Source: Beggiatoa leptomitoformis (GTDB taxonomy: Bacteria; Pseudomonadota; Gammaproteobacteria; Beggiatoales; Beggiatoaceae). From it: 64,000 bases of DNA. Below the pieces are notes generated by a model. It did not search any database, was not told the DNA's origin, and saw nothing but the letters and a program-made list of their open reading frames with translations. Location of the stretch: positions 3,792,261 to 3,856,260 of the forward strand of contig NZ_CP012373.2 in the NCBI RefSeq assembly GCF_001305575.3, in the 5' to 3' direction. This document shows positions 27,560 to 36,213 of the stretch, in pieces (the stretch's first letter is position 1; each line of letters begins with the position of its first letter). The translations under genes and the position numbers were made by a program.

Positions 27560-27993
27560 GTTTACTCGCCTCCAATAACACGTTGAGGTTTAATAATTTG
27601 TTCTTTCAATCAAAAAATTAAACAACCTTTCCTATTCACCAATAGGGGGGGTACGTATCATATAGGGTGAATATATGCGGTTGCAACAATTTTTCGGAAA
27701 AATAATATGAATATAAGTTATAGGCAACTATAAAAATGATTTATATAGCATAATTTTTTGTATTTATGTGCTAATAAATGCACAAAAAAGAAAAAATACT
27801 GTAATTTTTTTAACACTATTGAGAGTATTTTTTGCTGAATATAAAAAACTAACGATAAATAAAATTTATTGAAATAATTAATTTTACAAAAACTCTCCGC
27901 CAAATAGCCGACACTTTAGCGTGTAAATCATCTATATATTTAATAAAAATCATTTATCATAGCAATGTCATTTTGACACAACTGAGCAAAATC
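27560..27993. other. Divergent intergenic region pntAA / secreted coiled-coil gene
   Basis: About 430 AT-rich bases that should contain two divergent promoters. CCTATT-CACC-AATAGG forms a small hairpin near 27630-27645, followed by a run of seven G. No gene is seen. Confidence 0.4.
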
Positions 27994-29406
27994 ATGCACA
28001 AATTACTCTACTGTAGTTTTATTGCTTATAGCCTGTTATGCACTGCATCGGCTATGGCAGTAGTAAATCCTTGTCAAGTTTCTGATAAAGAAAAAATTAT
28101 TCGTTTATTAAATGTGGCGGGGGAAACTGAAAGCGCGACCTTATGCGCGTTTTGGTTAGCGATGGAACAAGCGCAACAAACGAATAATTACGAGAAATGG
28201 AAGGCGGTTGCTGTCAAAAATCCTGAATTAGACCAACAGTATGGATTTGTTGCTTATTTAAAAACATGGCAACAAGCCCAGCAACAACAACAGGTTGATA
28301 CGTATAAAAACTTTATGCAGATTAAACCTAACTCACGGTTTAATCTAAATGCCATTCATGCCATTTATTTGCTTGCAAAACAGCAGGATAAAATCTCTGC
28401 TTATCGCACATTTATGACAGATTTTCCTGATACACCGCAAGCAGTTGATGCGCTATTACGTATTCACGAATTAGCCTATGCAAAAGCGCGAGAGAAAGAT
28501 ACACCAGAATATTATGATGCGTTTATTTTAACCTTTCCTGATGCGGTGCAAGTGCCAGAGGCAATTAATCTAGCCTTTGAGGCGGAGAAAAAACAGATTT
28601 TAGGCAAGTTAGCGGATAAAAAATGTACTTTGGAGGAATTTGACCCACTGTGCGACCGTTTGGCAAATGGCTTATTTAATAAAATGTTGAAAGATGAATT
28701 GGCAACGCATATTCGAAATCGTGAATATCTTTTATTAAAAGAGGATTTATTTCAATACACAACTACCAGCAGTAATGCACAAGCCCATAAAATTGTTACA
28801 AAACTGTTAGAAGATATAAAAAACCAACTTGATGAAAACAACCAAAAAGTTGATGAAATGAAACAGTCAGTTATTGCACTCATTATTGCAGAACACAAGC
28901 AATTAACAGGTTTGATTCAACAACAAGGGCAAGAACTAAAAACAACCATTCAAACGGGAAACCAGCAATTAACGAATACTATTCAACAACAAGGGCAAGA
29001 ATTAAAAGCAGTCATTAAAGTTCATCACGATTTTATGGCACAACAATTTGTACAGGTTAATCATCAGTTAGAACAGATTGACCAACATTTAACACGGGTT
29101 GATGAAAATGTACAGGAAACAAATCAACAACTGGAAAAAATCGATAAAAATGTTCAAGCGGTTGACCAACATTTAACGCAGGTTAATGAAAATGTAAATA
29201 AAGTTAGTCAGGAAATAAATTCACTCCAACAAGAACAATTTGTAGATAGTGTCTTAGGTGCTGTCCCTTTTGGCAAGATTGCAAAACCCATTGCAAAATT
29301 AACAGGTGCTTCACTGACTACCATGAAAAGGGCTGTAGAAGGCAGTATCAGAGCCATTGCACCTGATGTTACTGCTACTGTTGTTGATTATCTATTTAAC
29401 TCATAA
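27994..29406 (+). CDS. Secreted coiled-coil protein of unknown function
   Basis: A 470-residue exported protein that I do not recognise. The N-terminus is a signal peptide (MHKLLYCSFIAYSLLCTASAMA). Residues 30-230 are helical and TPR-like (repeated PNSRFNLNAIHAIYLLAK and FPDTPQAVDALLRIHE patterns). Residues 270-410 form a long heptad coiled coil with internal repeats (QQGQELKTTIQTG/QQGQELKAVIKVH and QIDQHLTRVDENVQET/AVDQHLTQVNENVNKV). The C-terminus is a hydrophobic, glycine/alanine-containing segment. The ATG at 27994 is chosen over a TTG at 27973 because it begins the signal peptide cleanly. It is 12 bases upstream of the PEGA-FGE gene and surely cotranscribed with it. Confidence 0.7.
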   Translation: MHKLLYCSFIAYSLLCTASAMAVVNPCQVSDKEKIIRLLNVAGETESATLCAFWLAMEQAQQTNNYEKWKAVAVKNPELDQQYGFVAYLKTWQQAQQQQQVDTYKNFMQIKPNSRFNLNAIHAIYLLAKQQDKISAYRTFMTDFPDTPQAVDALLRIHELAYAKAREKDTPEYYDAFILTFPDAVQVPEAINLAFEAEKKQILGKLADKKCTLEEFDPLCDRLANGLFNKMLKDELATHIRNREYLLLKEDLFQYTTTSSNAQAHKIVTKLLEDIKNQLDENNQKVDEMKQSVIALIIAEHKQLTGLIQQQGQELKTTIQTGNQQLTNTIQQQGQELKAVIKVHHDFMAQQFVQVNHQLEQIDQHLTRVDENVQETNQQLEKIDKNVQAVDQHLTQVNENVNKVSQEINSLQQEQFVDSVLGAVPFGKIAKPIAKLTGASLTTMKRAVEGSIRAIAPDVTATVVDYLFNS

Positions 29407-29418
29407 GGAAAGTATCCC

Positions 29419-30429
29419 ATGAAATGGCTTTCTATCAGTTTGCTTTTATTACCGTTACTGGTTTTTGCCGAACAAACAGCCGTGTTAGTGATTAAAACCG
29501 ACCCCGCAAAAGCCGATATTTTTGTAAATGGTGAATTCAAAGCGGATACTTCACCCCTTATTATTGAAGTTCCCGCAGGAACGTATGAAGTCAAAGCAAA
29601 ACAAGGTGATAAAACAGCAAAAACCAGTATTAAATTGACAGCAGGCGCGACTGTAATAGGAGAATTAAAACTGGTAGCTCCTTCTGTTACAGATTTATCT
29701 GATGGAAAAGTTTTCCGCGACACCTTAGCCGATGGTAGCCCTTGCGATTTCTGCCCACAAATGGTGTGGATACCAACAGGCAGTTTTATGATGGGTAGCG
29801 ATACAGGCACTTCGGATGAACAACCAGTACATAAGGTTAAACTAACCAACCGTTTTGCGATGGGTATCTATGAAATCACCTTTGAAGAATATGATTATTT
29901 TGCAAAAACAACAGGACGACCATTGCCCAGTGATGGGAATTGGGGACGTGGTAACAGACCTGTGATTAATGTCAGTTGGAGTGATGCCACCGCTTATGCA
30001 ACATGGTTGAGCAGTAAAACAGGGCATACATACCGCTTACCCACTGAAGCAGAATGGGAATATGCTGCACGAGCAGGCACAACAACCAACTATTGGTGGG
30101 GAGATGCTATGCAAACAAAAGGTGCAAAAGGCGCAAACTGTGATAGTGACAATAATAAAACAGTATCTGTTGGTTCATTTAAAGCCAATGCTTTTGGGTT
30201 ATATGACACGGTGGGTAACGTTTGGGAATGGACTTGCTCAGATTATGATGCAAAGGCTTATGAAACCTCAAGCACACATTTGCAATGCAGTCAACAACCC
30301 AACCGTCGCAAAGTATCACGCGGTGGCTCATGGTATAGCGGTGCTGATTATTGTCGGGTTACATATCGACAAACTCAATTTAGTGCTTCTAATAATGCGT
30401 ATGGCTTTCGTGTCATTCTCATGCCTTAA
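29419..30429 (+). CDS. Exported PEGA and formylglycine-generating-enzyme-like (SUMF1) protein
   Basis: A 336-residue exported protein. Signal peptide (MKWLSISLLLLPLLVFA), a PEGA beta-sandwich at about 18-90 (VLVIKTDPAKADIFVNGEF), then an FGE-sulfatase/SUMF1 fold from about 115 to the end. The fold shows MVWIPTGSFMMGS, EVTF-like EITFEEY, YRLPTEAEWEYAARAG, GNVWEWTCSDYD and the terminal VSRGGSWY...YGFRV. True formylglycine-generating enzymes use a Cys pair in the C-terminal part. Cys are present here (for example in DYCRVTYRQ) but the pairing is not obvious, so it may be a non-enzymatic relative. AAGGAAAG ribosome site, directly downstream of the coiled-coil gene. The pair may form a cell-envelope module. 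Confidence 0.85.
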   Translation: MKWLSISLLLLPLLVFAEQTAVLVIKTDPAKADIFVNGEFKADTSPLIIEVPAGTYEVKAKQGDKTAKTSIKLTAGATVIGELKLVAPSVTDLSDGKVFRDTLADGSPCDFCPQMVWIPTGSFMMGSDTGTSDEQPVHKVKLTNRFAMGIYEITFEEYDYFAKTTGRPLPSDGNWGRGNRPVINVSWSDATAYATWLSSKTGHTYRLPTEAEWEYAARAGTTTNYWWGDAMQTKGAKGANCDSDNNKTVSVGSFKANAFGLYDTVGNVWEWTCSDYDAKAYETSSTHLQCSQQPNRRKVSRGGSWYSGADYCRVTYRQTQFSASNNAYGFRVILMP

Positions 30430-30464
30430 AAATATTGGTTCAGTGCCTTTTGAAATATAGAACA

Positions 30465-30510
30465 CTTGCAAAGGTAGTACAGATAACAGCGTTTTATCTA
30501 CTTTTGCAAG
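30465..30510 (+). terminator. Long hairpin after the PEGA-FGE gene
   Basis: CTTGCAAAGGTAG pairs with CTACTTTTGCAAG with a single G-U pair, and the loop can form an extra AGATAA/TTATCT stem. It starts 36 bases after the stop. A T run does not follow, so it may be a rho-independent terminator variant or an RNA processing site. Confidence 0.55.
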
Positions 30511-30580
30511 AAACCTACTTAAAAAAGCGGTGCTGAAAAATATTTAAATAAATTCATTTAGATAGTGAGATAATAAAACA

Positions 30581-32371
30581 ATGTTACAACGACTGATGAT
30601 TTTACAACAACATGCGGTTTTATCAGAAATAGATGTGCATTTCGGTCGTTTTATTGCGCGGTTAGCCCAAACAACGGATGAAAACATCATGTTAAGTGCC
30701 GCATTAACCAGTTATATGGTTGCGCAAGGACATGTTTGTTTAGATTTAAACCTATATGCAAATAGCCTTTTTCCTAACACAACGGAAACAGAGTTATCTG
30801 ATGACAATTATTTACAATTGCCAACCTTAGAACAATGGAAAACCAGTTTGCAACAAAGCCATGTTGTTGGTCATCTTGGTGAATATAAACCATTAATTTT
30901 AGAAAATAATCGGCTCTATTTATATCGTTATTGGGATTATGAACAACTATTAGCACAACAAATTCATCAACGTTTATACCGTGCAAGCCCCGCCATAGAT
31001 AAACAACAATTAAGCATTGATATAAATAACTTATTTGAAAATAAAACCACCGAAACAGATTGGCAAAAAACCGCCGCGTTACAAGCAGTTTTAAATCATT
31101 TTTGCATTATTTCTGGTGGACCCGGTACAGGTAAAACAACGACCGTGGTTAAAATTCTTGCGTTGCTACTCGCACAACAGCCCGAATTGCGCATTGCATT
31201 AGTCGCACCTACGGGCAAAGCCGCTGCGCGTTTACAAGAGGCGATTACACAGAATAAACATCGTTTAGCATGTCCTACAGATATTAAAAGTAAAATTCCG
31301 CAAGAAACATCCACAATTCATCGCCTATTAGGGAGCATTCCTAACTCGCCCTATTTTCGTAGTAATGCAAAAAATTCATTGCCTTATGATGTCGTTGTAG
31401 TTGATGAAGCGTCTATGGTGGATTTAGCATTGATGGCAAAATTAGCACAAGCTATTCAAGCCGATGCGAGATGGATTTTATTAGGTGATAAAGACCAACT
31501 CACTTCCGTAGAAGCGGGAACAGTATTAGGTGATTTATGTACGGTGTTAGAAGATGTCACGATAGAAAATACACTAAGCAAACTCAGTGAAAATATAGTC
31601 TTACTGCGTAAAAGCTATCGTTTTGATGATAATAGCGGAATTGGTAAAGTTGCACACGCGGTTAAGGCGGGTGATGGTAAAGGTGCACTAACAGCTTTAA
31701 AAACAGCAGGTTCTAATGTACGTTGGCATGATTTACCTGTGCATAGTAGTTTACAAAATGCGTTACATGACAGTGTGGTTGAAGGATTTTCGCGTTATTT
31801 ATCAGTAGTCAATAAAGACCCTCAAGCGGTATTACAAGCATTTGATGAATTTCGGATTCTTTGTGCTTTACGGAGAGGGCTATATGGTGTGGAATCGGTC
31901 AACCGTGTGGTGGAACAAATTTTAAAAACAGCAGGTTTAATAAAGTCTTATTATCCTTGGTATGTCGGTCGTCCGATTTTGATTACACGCAATGATTACA
32001 CAACCCATTTATATAATGGTGATATTGGCGTTGTTTTGTGGAGTCGGGAAGTGCGCAATGAATTACAAGCCTATTTTCCTGCAACGGACGGGGGCGAACC
32101 GCGTGCTTTTTGGCTGAATCGTTTGCCTGAGCATGAAACGGTATATGCGATGACGATACATAAAAGTCAGGGGTCTGAATTTGATAAAATTTTGATGTTA
32201 TTGCCTGAGCAAGAATCACCCATTTTAACCCGTGAATTGTTATACACGGGGATTACACGGGCTAAAAAAGCGGTGAGTATTTGGGGAAATGAAGCCGTTT
32301 TTTCGCAAGCAGTACAAACGCGAATTCAGCGAAATTCTGGTATGCGCGAGGCGTTACGTGCATTAGGCTAG
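30581..32371 (+). CDS. recD: Exodeoxyribonuclease V subunit alpha
   Basis: The 5'-3' helicase subunit of RecBCD, which processes double-strand ends for recombination and degrades linear DNA. 596 residues, close to the usual length. Walker A ISGGPGTGKTTT is at 178-188, Walker B VVVDEASMVD near 277, and the C-terminal helicase motif YAMTIHKSQGSEFDKILMLLP and ITRAKKAV are present. The N-terminal RecD domain is also recognisable. In most gammaproteobacteria recD follows recB; here recB and recC are not next to it, and it forms its own unit, convergent with the hydrogenase small-subunit gene. Confidence 0.93.
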   Translation: MLQRLMILQQHAVLSEIDVHFGRFIARLAQTTDENIMLSAALTSYMVAQGHVCLDLNLYANSLFPNTTETELSDDNYLQLPTLEQWKTSLQQSHVVGHLGEYKPLILENNRLYLYRYWDYEQLLAQQIHQRLYRASPAIDKQQLSIDINNLFENKTTETDWQKTAALQAVLNHFCIISGGPGTGKTTTVVKILALLLAQQPELRIALVAPTGKAAARLQEAITQNKHRLACPTDIKSKIPQETSTIHRLLGSIPNSPYFRSNAKNSLPYDVVVVDEASMVDLALMAKLAQAIQADARWILLGDKDQLTSVEAGTVLGDLCTVLEDVTIENTLSKLSENIVLLRKSYRFDDNSGIGKVAHAVKAGDGKGALTALKTAGSNVRWHDLPVHSSLQNALHDSVVEGFSRYLSVVNKDPQAVLQAFDEFRILCALRRGLYGVESVNRVVEQILKTAGLIKSYYPWYVGRPILITRNDYTTHLYNGDIGVVLWSREVRNELQAYFPATDGGEPRAFWLNRLPEHETVYAMTIHKSQGSEFDKILMLLPEQESPILTRELLYTGITRAKKAVSIWGNEAVFSQAVQTRIQRNSGMREALRALG

Positions 32372-32431
32372 ATTGTTTGCAAAAACGATAAGGTTTTTTT
32401 CTAATTAACATAGCCTACGGCACTTTGATTT

Positions 32432-33412
32432 TTAACGACAAACAGGGTTTTTAGTAAAGGTGAGGCGATGGTAAAAAGAGCCTTTATCCCAAAAACCTTC
32501 TTCTGAACAGCCTAAACAACCATGTCCTGAATTGATAGGGTAAGAAGTGCCACCATTCCAGCCTGTTGTTGCACAGGCGTTGTAAGTTGTTGGCCCTTTA
32601 CAACCCATTTTATAGAGACAATATCCCTGTTTCGCCCCTTCATCATCCCAACTTTCTACAAAACGCCCTGCGTCAAAATGGGCGCGTCTATAGCATTTAT
32701 CATGAATTCGTTTACTGTAAAACAGGGTTGGGCGTAGTTGTGTATCTAGTTCGGGTAATTCTTTAAATGTTAATAAGTAAACCAAAATACCAACCATAAC
32801 TTCAGCAATGGGTGGACAACCCGGTACTTTTATAATGGGTATATCAGCGGTAACTAGTTTGTGTACAGGGGTTGCTTGGGTTGGATTAGGGTAAGCGGCT
32901 TGTACACAACCGTTAGAGGCGCAACTCCCCCATGCAATAATCAATTTTGCATCTGGAATTGCACGGTTAAGTTGTTCAGAAAAGGGTTTTCCGCCAACAA
33001 TACAGGACATCCCTTCTTGTGCGATAGGCGCGTTACCTTCTACGGCTAATATATAATTACCCTTATATGTTTCCATGATTTGCGCTAGACAATCTTCTGC
33101 TTGCTTGCCTGCAGCCGCCATTAAAGTCGGGTCATAGTCTAGGGAAATCATTGATAAAATAACGTCTTTTGCTAATGGCTGGGCAGCCCGAATAAAAGAT
33201 TCTGAACAGCAAGTACATTCCAAGCCGTGCAACCATAAGACGGGTTGACGTACTTCAGTTTCCATTGCATAAACAACTTTGCTGATGTAGTCAGGTGATA
33301 AGCCTAATGAGGTTGTCATCAATGCGCAGAATTTTAAAAAACTACGGCGCGTAATGCCTTGACGTTTCATCACGTCATAGTAACTTTCTAGTGCTATCTT
33401 GGCGGGTTTCAT
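32432..33412 (-). CDS. [NiFe] hydrogenase small subunit, exported by Tat
   Basis: The iron-sulfur electron-transfer subunit of a periplasmic-side uptake hydrogenase (HyaA/HoxK/HupS type). A Tat signal RRSFLKF lies at about 20-26. [10 protein letters not shown] and [16 protein letters not shown] supply proximal-cluster cysteines with IKVPGCPP. The [25 protein letters not shown] and [14 protein letters not shown] blocks supply the medial and distal clusters. The ATG at 33412 (326 residues) follows GTAGGAG, which overlaps the stop of the upstream cytochrome gene. The C-terminus ends at KNPVCR, without the membrane anchor helix of HyaA. No large subunit, maturation protease or hyp gene lies nearby, which is unusual. 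Third gene of a cytochrome-cytochrome-hydrogenase operon. Confidence 0.9.
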   Translation of the reverse strand: MKPAKIALESYYDVMKRQGITRRSFLKFCALMTTSLGLSPDYISKVVYAMETEVRQPVLWLHGLECTCCSESFIRAAQPLAKDVILSMISLDYDPTLMAAAGKQAEDCLAQIMETYKGNYILAVEGNAPIAQEGMSCIVGGKPFSEQLNRAIPDAKLIIAWGSCASNGCVQAAYPNPTQATPVHKLVTADIPIIKVPGCPPIAEVMVGILVYLLTFKELPELDTQLRPTLFYSKRIHDKCYRRAHFDAGRFVESWDDEGAKQGYCLYKMGCKGPTTYNACATTGWNGGTSYPINSGHGCLGCSEEGFWDKGSFYHRLTFTKNPVCR

Positions 33413-33426
33413 TGTGCTTAATTCTC

Positions 33427-34182
33427 CTACGGAATGCTGACTTGACGACAAGATTGACTGGTTGCGTTGCTGATATAGCTTGCGATTTGTGCAAGGTCAT
33501 CATCCGTTAAGCGACTCACAATGCTTTTTTTAGCAGGCACAAAGTTGACAGAGTTTTTAACTAATTCAGGAAATTGTGCGGCTAAAAATCCATCCTCATG
33601 ACAAGCACTACAATATTGTTGATACAGGGTTGCACCCTTGCTTTGAAATGTCGCAAGGCTGGTTTCACTCAAGATTTGTTTTTCACAATCAACAGCATCA
33701 TCCGCAATACCGTTGGCATTACAGTCGCTATCCGCGATACCGTCCCGATTTTCATCATGACTAATATGCGGTGGCAAGCCGACGCTAAATTGTAGGCTTT
33801 GTACGGGCATTAGCCATGCGTTGCTGTCAAAGGGGGATTGGTTACTGGCGGTAATAACTTGATAAAGTGGATAAATCCCTGTTGTTATAAAACTGATGGG
33901 GATATTTAATAAAATTTGTTGATTTGTATAGGTTTGATTTTGTGCATAGGGAATAGGGGTTGTTTGCAAGCCTAGTTCAGGGGTAAAAAAGTAGAGTTGT
34001 TGGTCGGATAAAATAGTGGCTAGATACAAGTCGCCTTGCAAGGGTGCAGGTAGCACTAAAACAGCTTGTAAGGGTTGTTCTGCTTGAAATAATACAACCG
34101 CAGGACTTTCTAATGTAGCCTCTGTTGCAACTATTGGAAAACTCAGTACTAATGAAACAAAACCAAGAAGTGCGCGAAACAT
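33427..34182 (-). CDS. Exported c-type cytochrome with beta-sandwich N-terminal domain
   Basis: A 251-residue periplasmic protein. It has a signal peptide ([19 protein letters not shown]) and an N-terminal domain of about 120 residues that is also found in the next upstream gene ([33 protein letters not shown]). [21 protein letters not shown] calcium-binding-like repeat follows, then one C-terminal cytochrome c domain with CSACH heme attachment and a distal Met in the last part. The start at 34182 has AGGAAATTT before it; upstream Met codons would only lengthen the signal peptide. It lies between the other cytochrome and the hydrogenase subunit, so it probably takes electrons from, or passes them to, that enzyme. 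Confidence 0.8.
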   Translation of the reverse strand: MFRALLGFVSLVLSFPIVATEATLESPAVVLFQAEQPLQAVLVLPAPLQGDLYLATILSDQQLYFFTPELGLQTTPIPYAQNQTYTNQQILLNIPISFITTGIYPLYQVITASNQSPFDSNAWLMPVQSLQFSVGLPPHISHDENRDGIADSDCNANGIADDAVDCEKQILSETSLATFQSKGATLYQQYCSACHEDGFLAAQFPELVKNSVNFVPAKKSIVSRLTDDDLAQIASYISNATSQSCRQVSIP

Positions 34183-34302
34183 AAATTTCCTGTCACTCAT
34201 TGAGTAGAAAAGAGAGTCCAACAGAAAAGTCGGGGAATTATTGGACTCTATAAAATAAAATTAAGGTAGGTATCTGAAGCAGTTGTTTTTATGGAGGTAA
34301 AA

Positions 34303-34968
34303 CTAGCGGCTACCTGAAATAACACTGGTCATGTAGTTGGCAATGGACGTTAATTCTGCATCGGTTAGAAAACTGAGGTATTTCATGCCACCATCATTTG
34401 CATTAATGGCGCGACGGGTTTTTGACGCAGAGCTGGCATCGGAATATCGCGTGCCATGACAGCTTTGACAGTTATCTACATACAGTGTTTTACCAGCGGC
34501 TATATCGTCTGTGGTCGTGGTTGTTGTACTACTGCTAGTTGATAAAACAACAACCGTTGTTACATGTAATCCATCAATCCCTTCTAACCAATTATTTACA
34601 TCATAAGGTGATGTCCCTGTTTTAACAGTTAATTCGTATAAGGGATAGTTTCCCGCTGTTAAACCCAAAACAGGTATAGAGAGTAGAGAGTAATTACCTG
34701 AAAATAAAGTATTTGTCCGATAAGGAATGGCTTCTGTGGTTATTCCAACAGATTCGGTAATAAACAGTAGGCTAGTGGTATTGGGCAATAGCGTTGCTAA
34801 ATACAAATCGCCTTGTACGGGTGTATCAAAAACAGCACTGAGAACGAGGGTATCATTTTGTGCAAGAGAGGCATTGGCAACGGTTAAACCATTAGAGTAA
34901 GCAATATTTGCATATAATACAGTGCTTATACTGAGGGCAATTAATAGCTTACGAAAAGAAACAGACAT
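34303..34968 (-). CDS. Exported c-type cytochrome, paralogue of its downstream neighbour
   Basis: A 221-residue periplasmic protein. Signal peptide MSVSFRKLLIALSISTVLYANIAYS, the same N-terminal domain as the downstream gene ([34 protein letters not shown]), a Ser/Thr-rich linker (STSSSTTTTTTDD) and a single cytochrome c domain with CQSCH heme attachment and candidate Met ligands near GGMKYLSF. The start at 34968 has CCAAGGAAATTATC before it. First gene of the cytochrome-cytochrome-hydrogenase operon. The shared N-terminal domain shows the two arose by duplication. Confidence 0.8.
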   Translation of the reverse strand: MSVSFRKLLIALSISTVLYANIAYSNGLTVANASLAQNDTLVLSAVFDTPVQGDLYLATLLPNTTSLLFITESVGITTEAIPYRTNTLFSGNYSLLSIPVLGLTAGNYPLYELTVKTGTSPYDVNNWLEGIDGLHVTTVVVLSTSSSTTTTTTDDIAAGKTLYVDNCQSCHGTRYSDASSASKTRRAINANDGGMKYLSFLTDAELTSIANYMTSVISGSR

Positions 34969-35323
34969 GATAATTTCCTTGGGGTATCTGGTTATTGGTA
35001 GTTCGTTTGATACCACTGTATTCACCTAAAATTAAGAAAGCATTAATACACTTATTTTTATAGGTGTTTGTTTTAAAAATGTTTGAATGCAGTTTAAGAC
35101 TTAATTGTAAGGATTTTTTGAGGAAACTATGAATAAATTGTGAAGATGGCTTTATGCTTACTGGGAGATGTACTTTTTTGTCTGAACCAGAATTTGTAGG
35201 ATTAACAGAATTAAAAAATATCAGTTTCTCAATTTTTCGCTTAAATTAATGATGAAAATGCTGTAAATCCTGATTCAGGCAGTTTAAATATAAGTTGTTC
35301 GGACAAACCCAAAGGAGATTTTT
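34969..35323. other. Divergent intergenic region cytochrome operon / SoxYZ operon
   Basis: About 355 bases holding two divergent promoters that I could not define, and an inverted-repeat element at 35179-35282 listed separately. No gene is seen. Confidence 0.4.
35179..35282. repeat. Palindromic repeat element with TCTGAACCAGAATT-type arms
   Basis: The left arm GTCTGAACCAGAATTTG and the right arm (complement of CTGTAAATCCTGATTCAGGC) are inverted and match at about 14 of 17 bases around a 60-base AT-rich centre. Relatives of the arm occur at 4538-4556 (CTGTCTGAATCAGAATTAA) and, partially, at 901-922 (TTTTCAGGACTAACAGAATT). This looks like a small dispersed intergenic repeat family. Confidence 0.55.
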
Positions 35324-36166
35324 ATGCGGATTTTTAACGTTTGGCAGTGGGGCGTATGGTGTTTTATCTGTGGTTTGCAACCATTGGTTACGGCACAAGA
35401 GGCAATCGCGCCAGAGACAACAGATTCATTAGAAACAGTAGCATGGAGTCATGCGCGTACTGTATTATTCGGAAGTCGTCCTATTGAAACAACGCAAGAT
35501 TTAATTAAGTTGGACGCGCCGTATCGTGCGGAAGACGCGGCCATTGTGCCAATTACAATTAAATCGGGTATTCCACAAAATTCAGCACATTATATTCAAC
35601 AAATTTATTTATTTATTGATAATAATCCTGTGCCATTAGCGGCAAAATTTATCTTAACGCCCGACAGTGGTTTAGCAGATATTTCAACCCGTGTGCGGGT
35701 TGATAGTTATACACCTATGCGTGTGATTGCTGAGTTAAATGATGGGCAATTATTTATGGATAGTCGTTATGTAAAAGCCAGCGGCGGTTGTTCTGCACCT
35801 GTGGAGAAAGACCAAGCAGCAGCACAGGCTAGATTAGGCAAAATGCGCTTAAAGATTGTCGATGAGGCATCAGCAAAGCAACCACTACTTGCACAATTAA
35901 TGATTAGTCATCCTAATAATTCAGGATTGCAAATGGATCAAGTCAGTCGTTTATATGTGCCTGCGCATTTCGTTAAGGAAATTAAGGTACGTTTTAATGA
36001 CACGTTAATAATGTCCGCAGAAACGGATATTTCCATCAGTACAGACCCCAGTTTTCGGTTTTATGTACGTCCGACGGGCGCGACCAGTGGTACATTAACC
36101 GCAGAAGTACTAGATTCAACAGGCGCACGATTTACGACGAGTCAACAGCTTAAATATAATCCATAA
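35324..36166 (+). CDS. SoxYZ-like fused sulfur-carrier protein
   Basis: A 280-residue exported protein joining a SoxY-like (about 40-160) and a SoxZ-like (about 165-278) immunoglobulin-type domain. In the Sox system SoxYZ carries thiosulfate-derived sulfur on the Cys of a C-terminal GGCGG arm. Here the equivalent is C156 in KASGGCSAPV, followed by a linker to SoxZ rather than a free end. This arrangement matches the SoxYZ-like carriers usually found with quinoprotein dehydrogenases. A signal peptide ends near AQEA. An AAAGGAGA ribosome site precedes the ATG. No other sox gene is adjacent. Confidence 0.85.
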   Translation: MRIFNVWQWGVWCFICGLQPLVTAQEAIAPETTDSLETVAWSHARTVLFGSRPIETTQDLIKLDAPYRAEDAAIVPITIKSGIPQNSAHYIQQIYLFIDNNPVPLAAKFILTPDSGLADISTRVRVDSYTPMRVIAELNDGQLFMDSRYVKASGGCSAPVEKDQAAAQARLGKMRLKIVDEASAKQPLLAQLMISHPNNSGLQMDQVSRLYVPAHFVKEIKVRFNDTLIMSAETDISISTDPSFRFYVRPTGATSGTLTAEVLDSTGARFTTSQQLKYNP

Positions 36167-36213
36167 CGGTATTGATTAGGGCGACATAGTTCGCCCTTAT
36201 TTTTGGAGGCCAT

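Noticed and set aside
29419-30429. Diversity-generating retroelement target (FGE-like/C-type-lectin fold)
   Set aside because: Such folds are common DGR targets, but there is no reverse transcriptase gene or matching template/variable repeat anywhere in the window.
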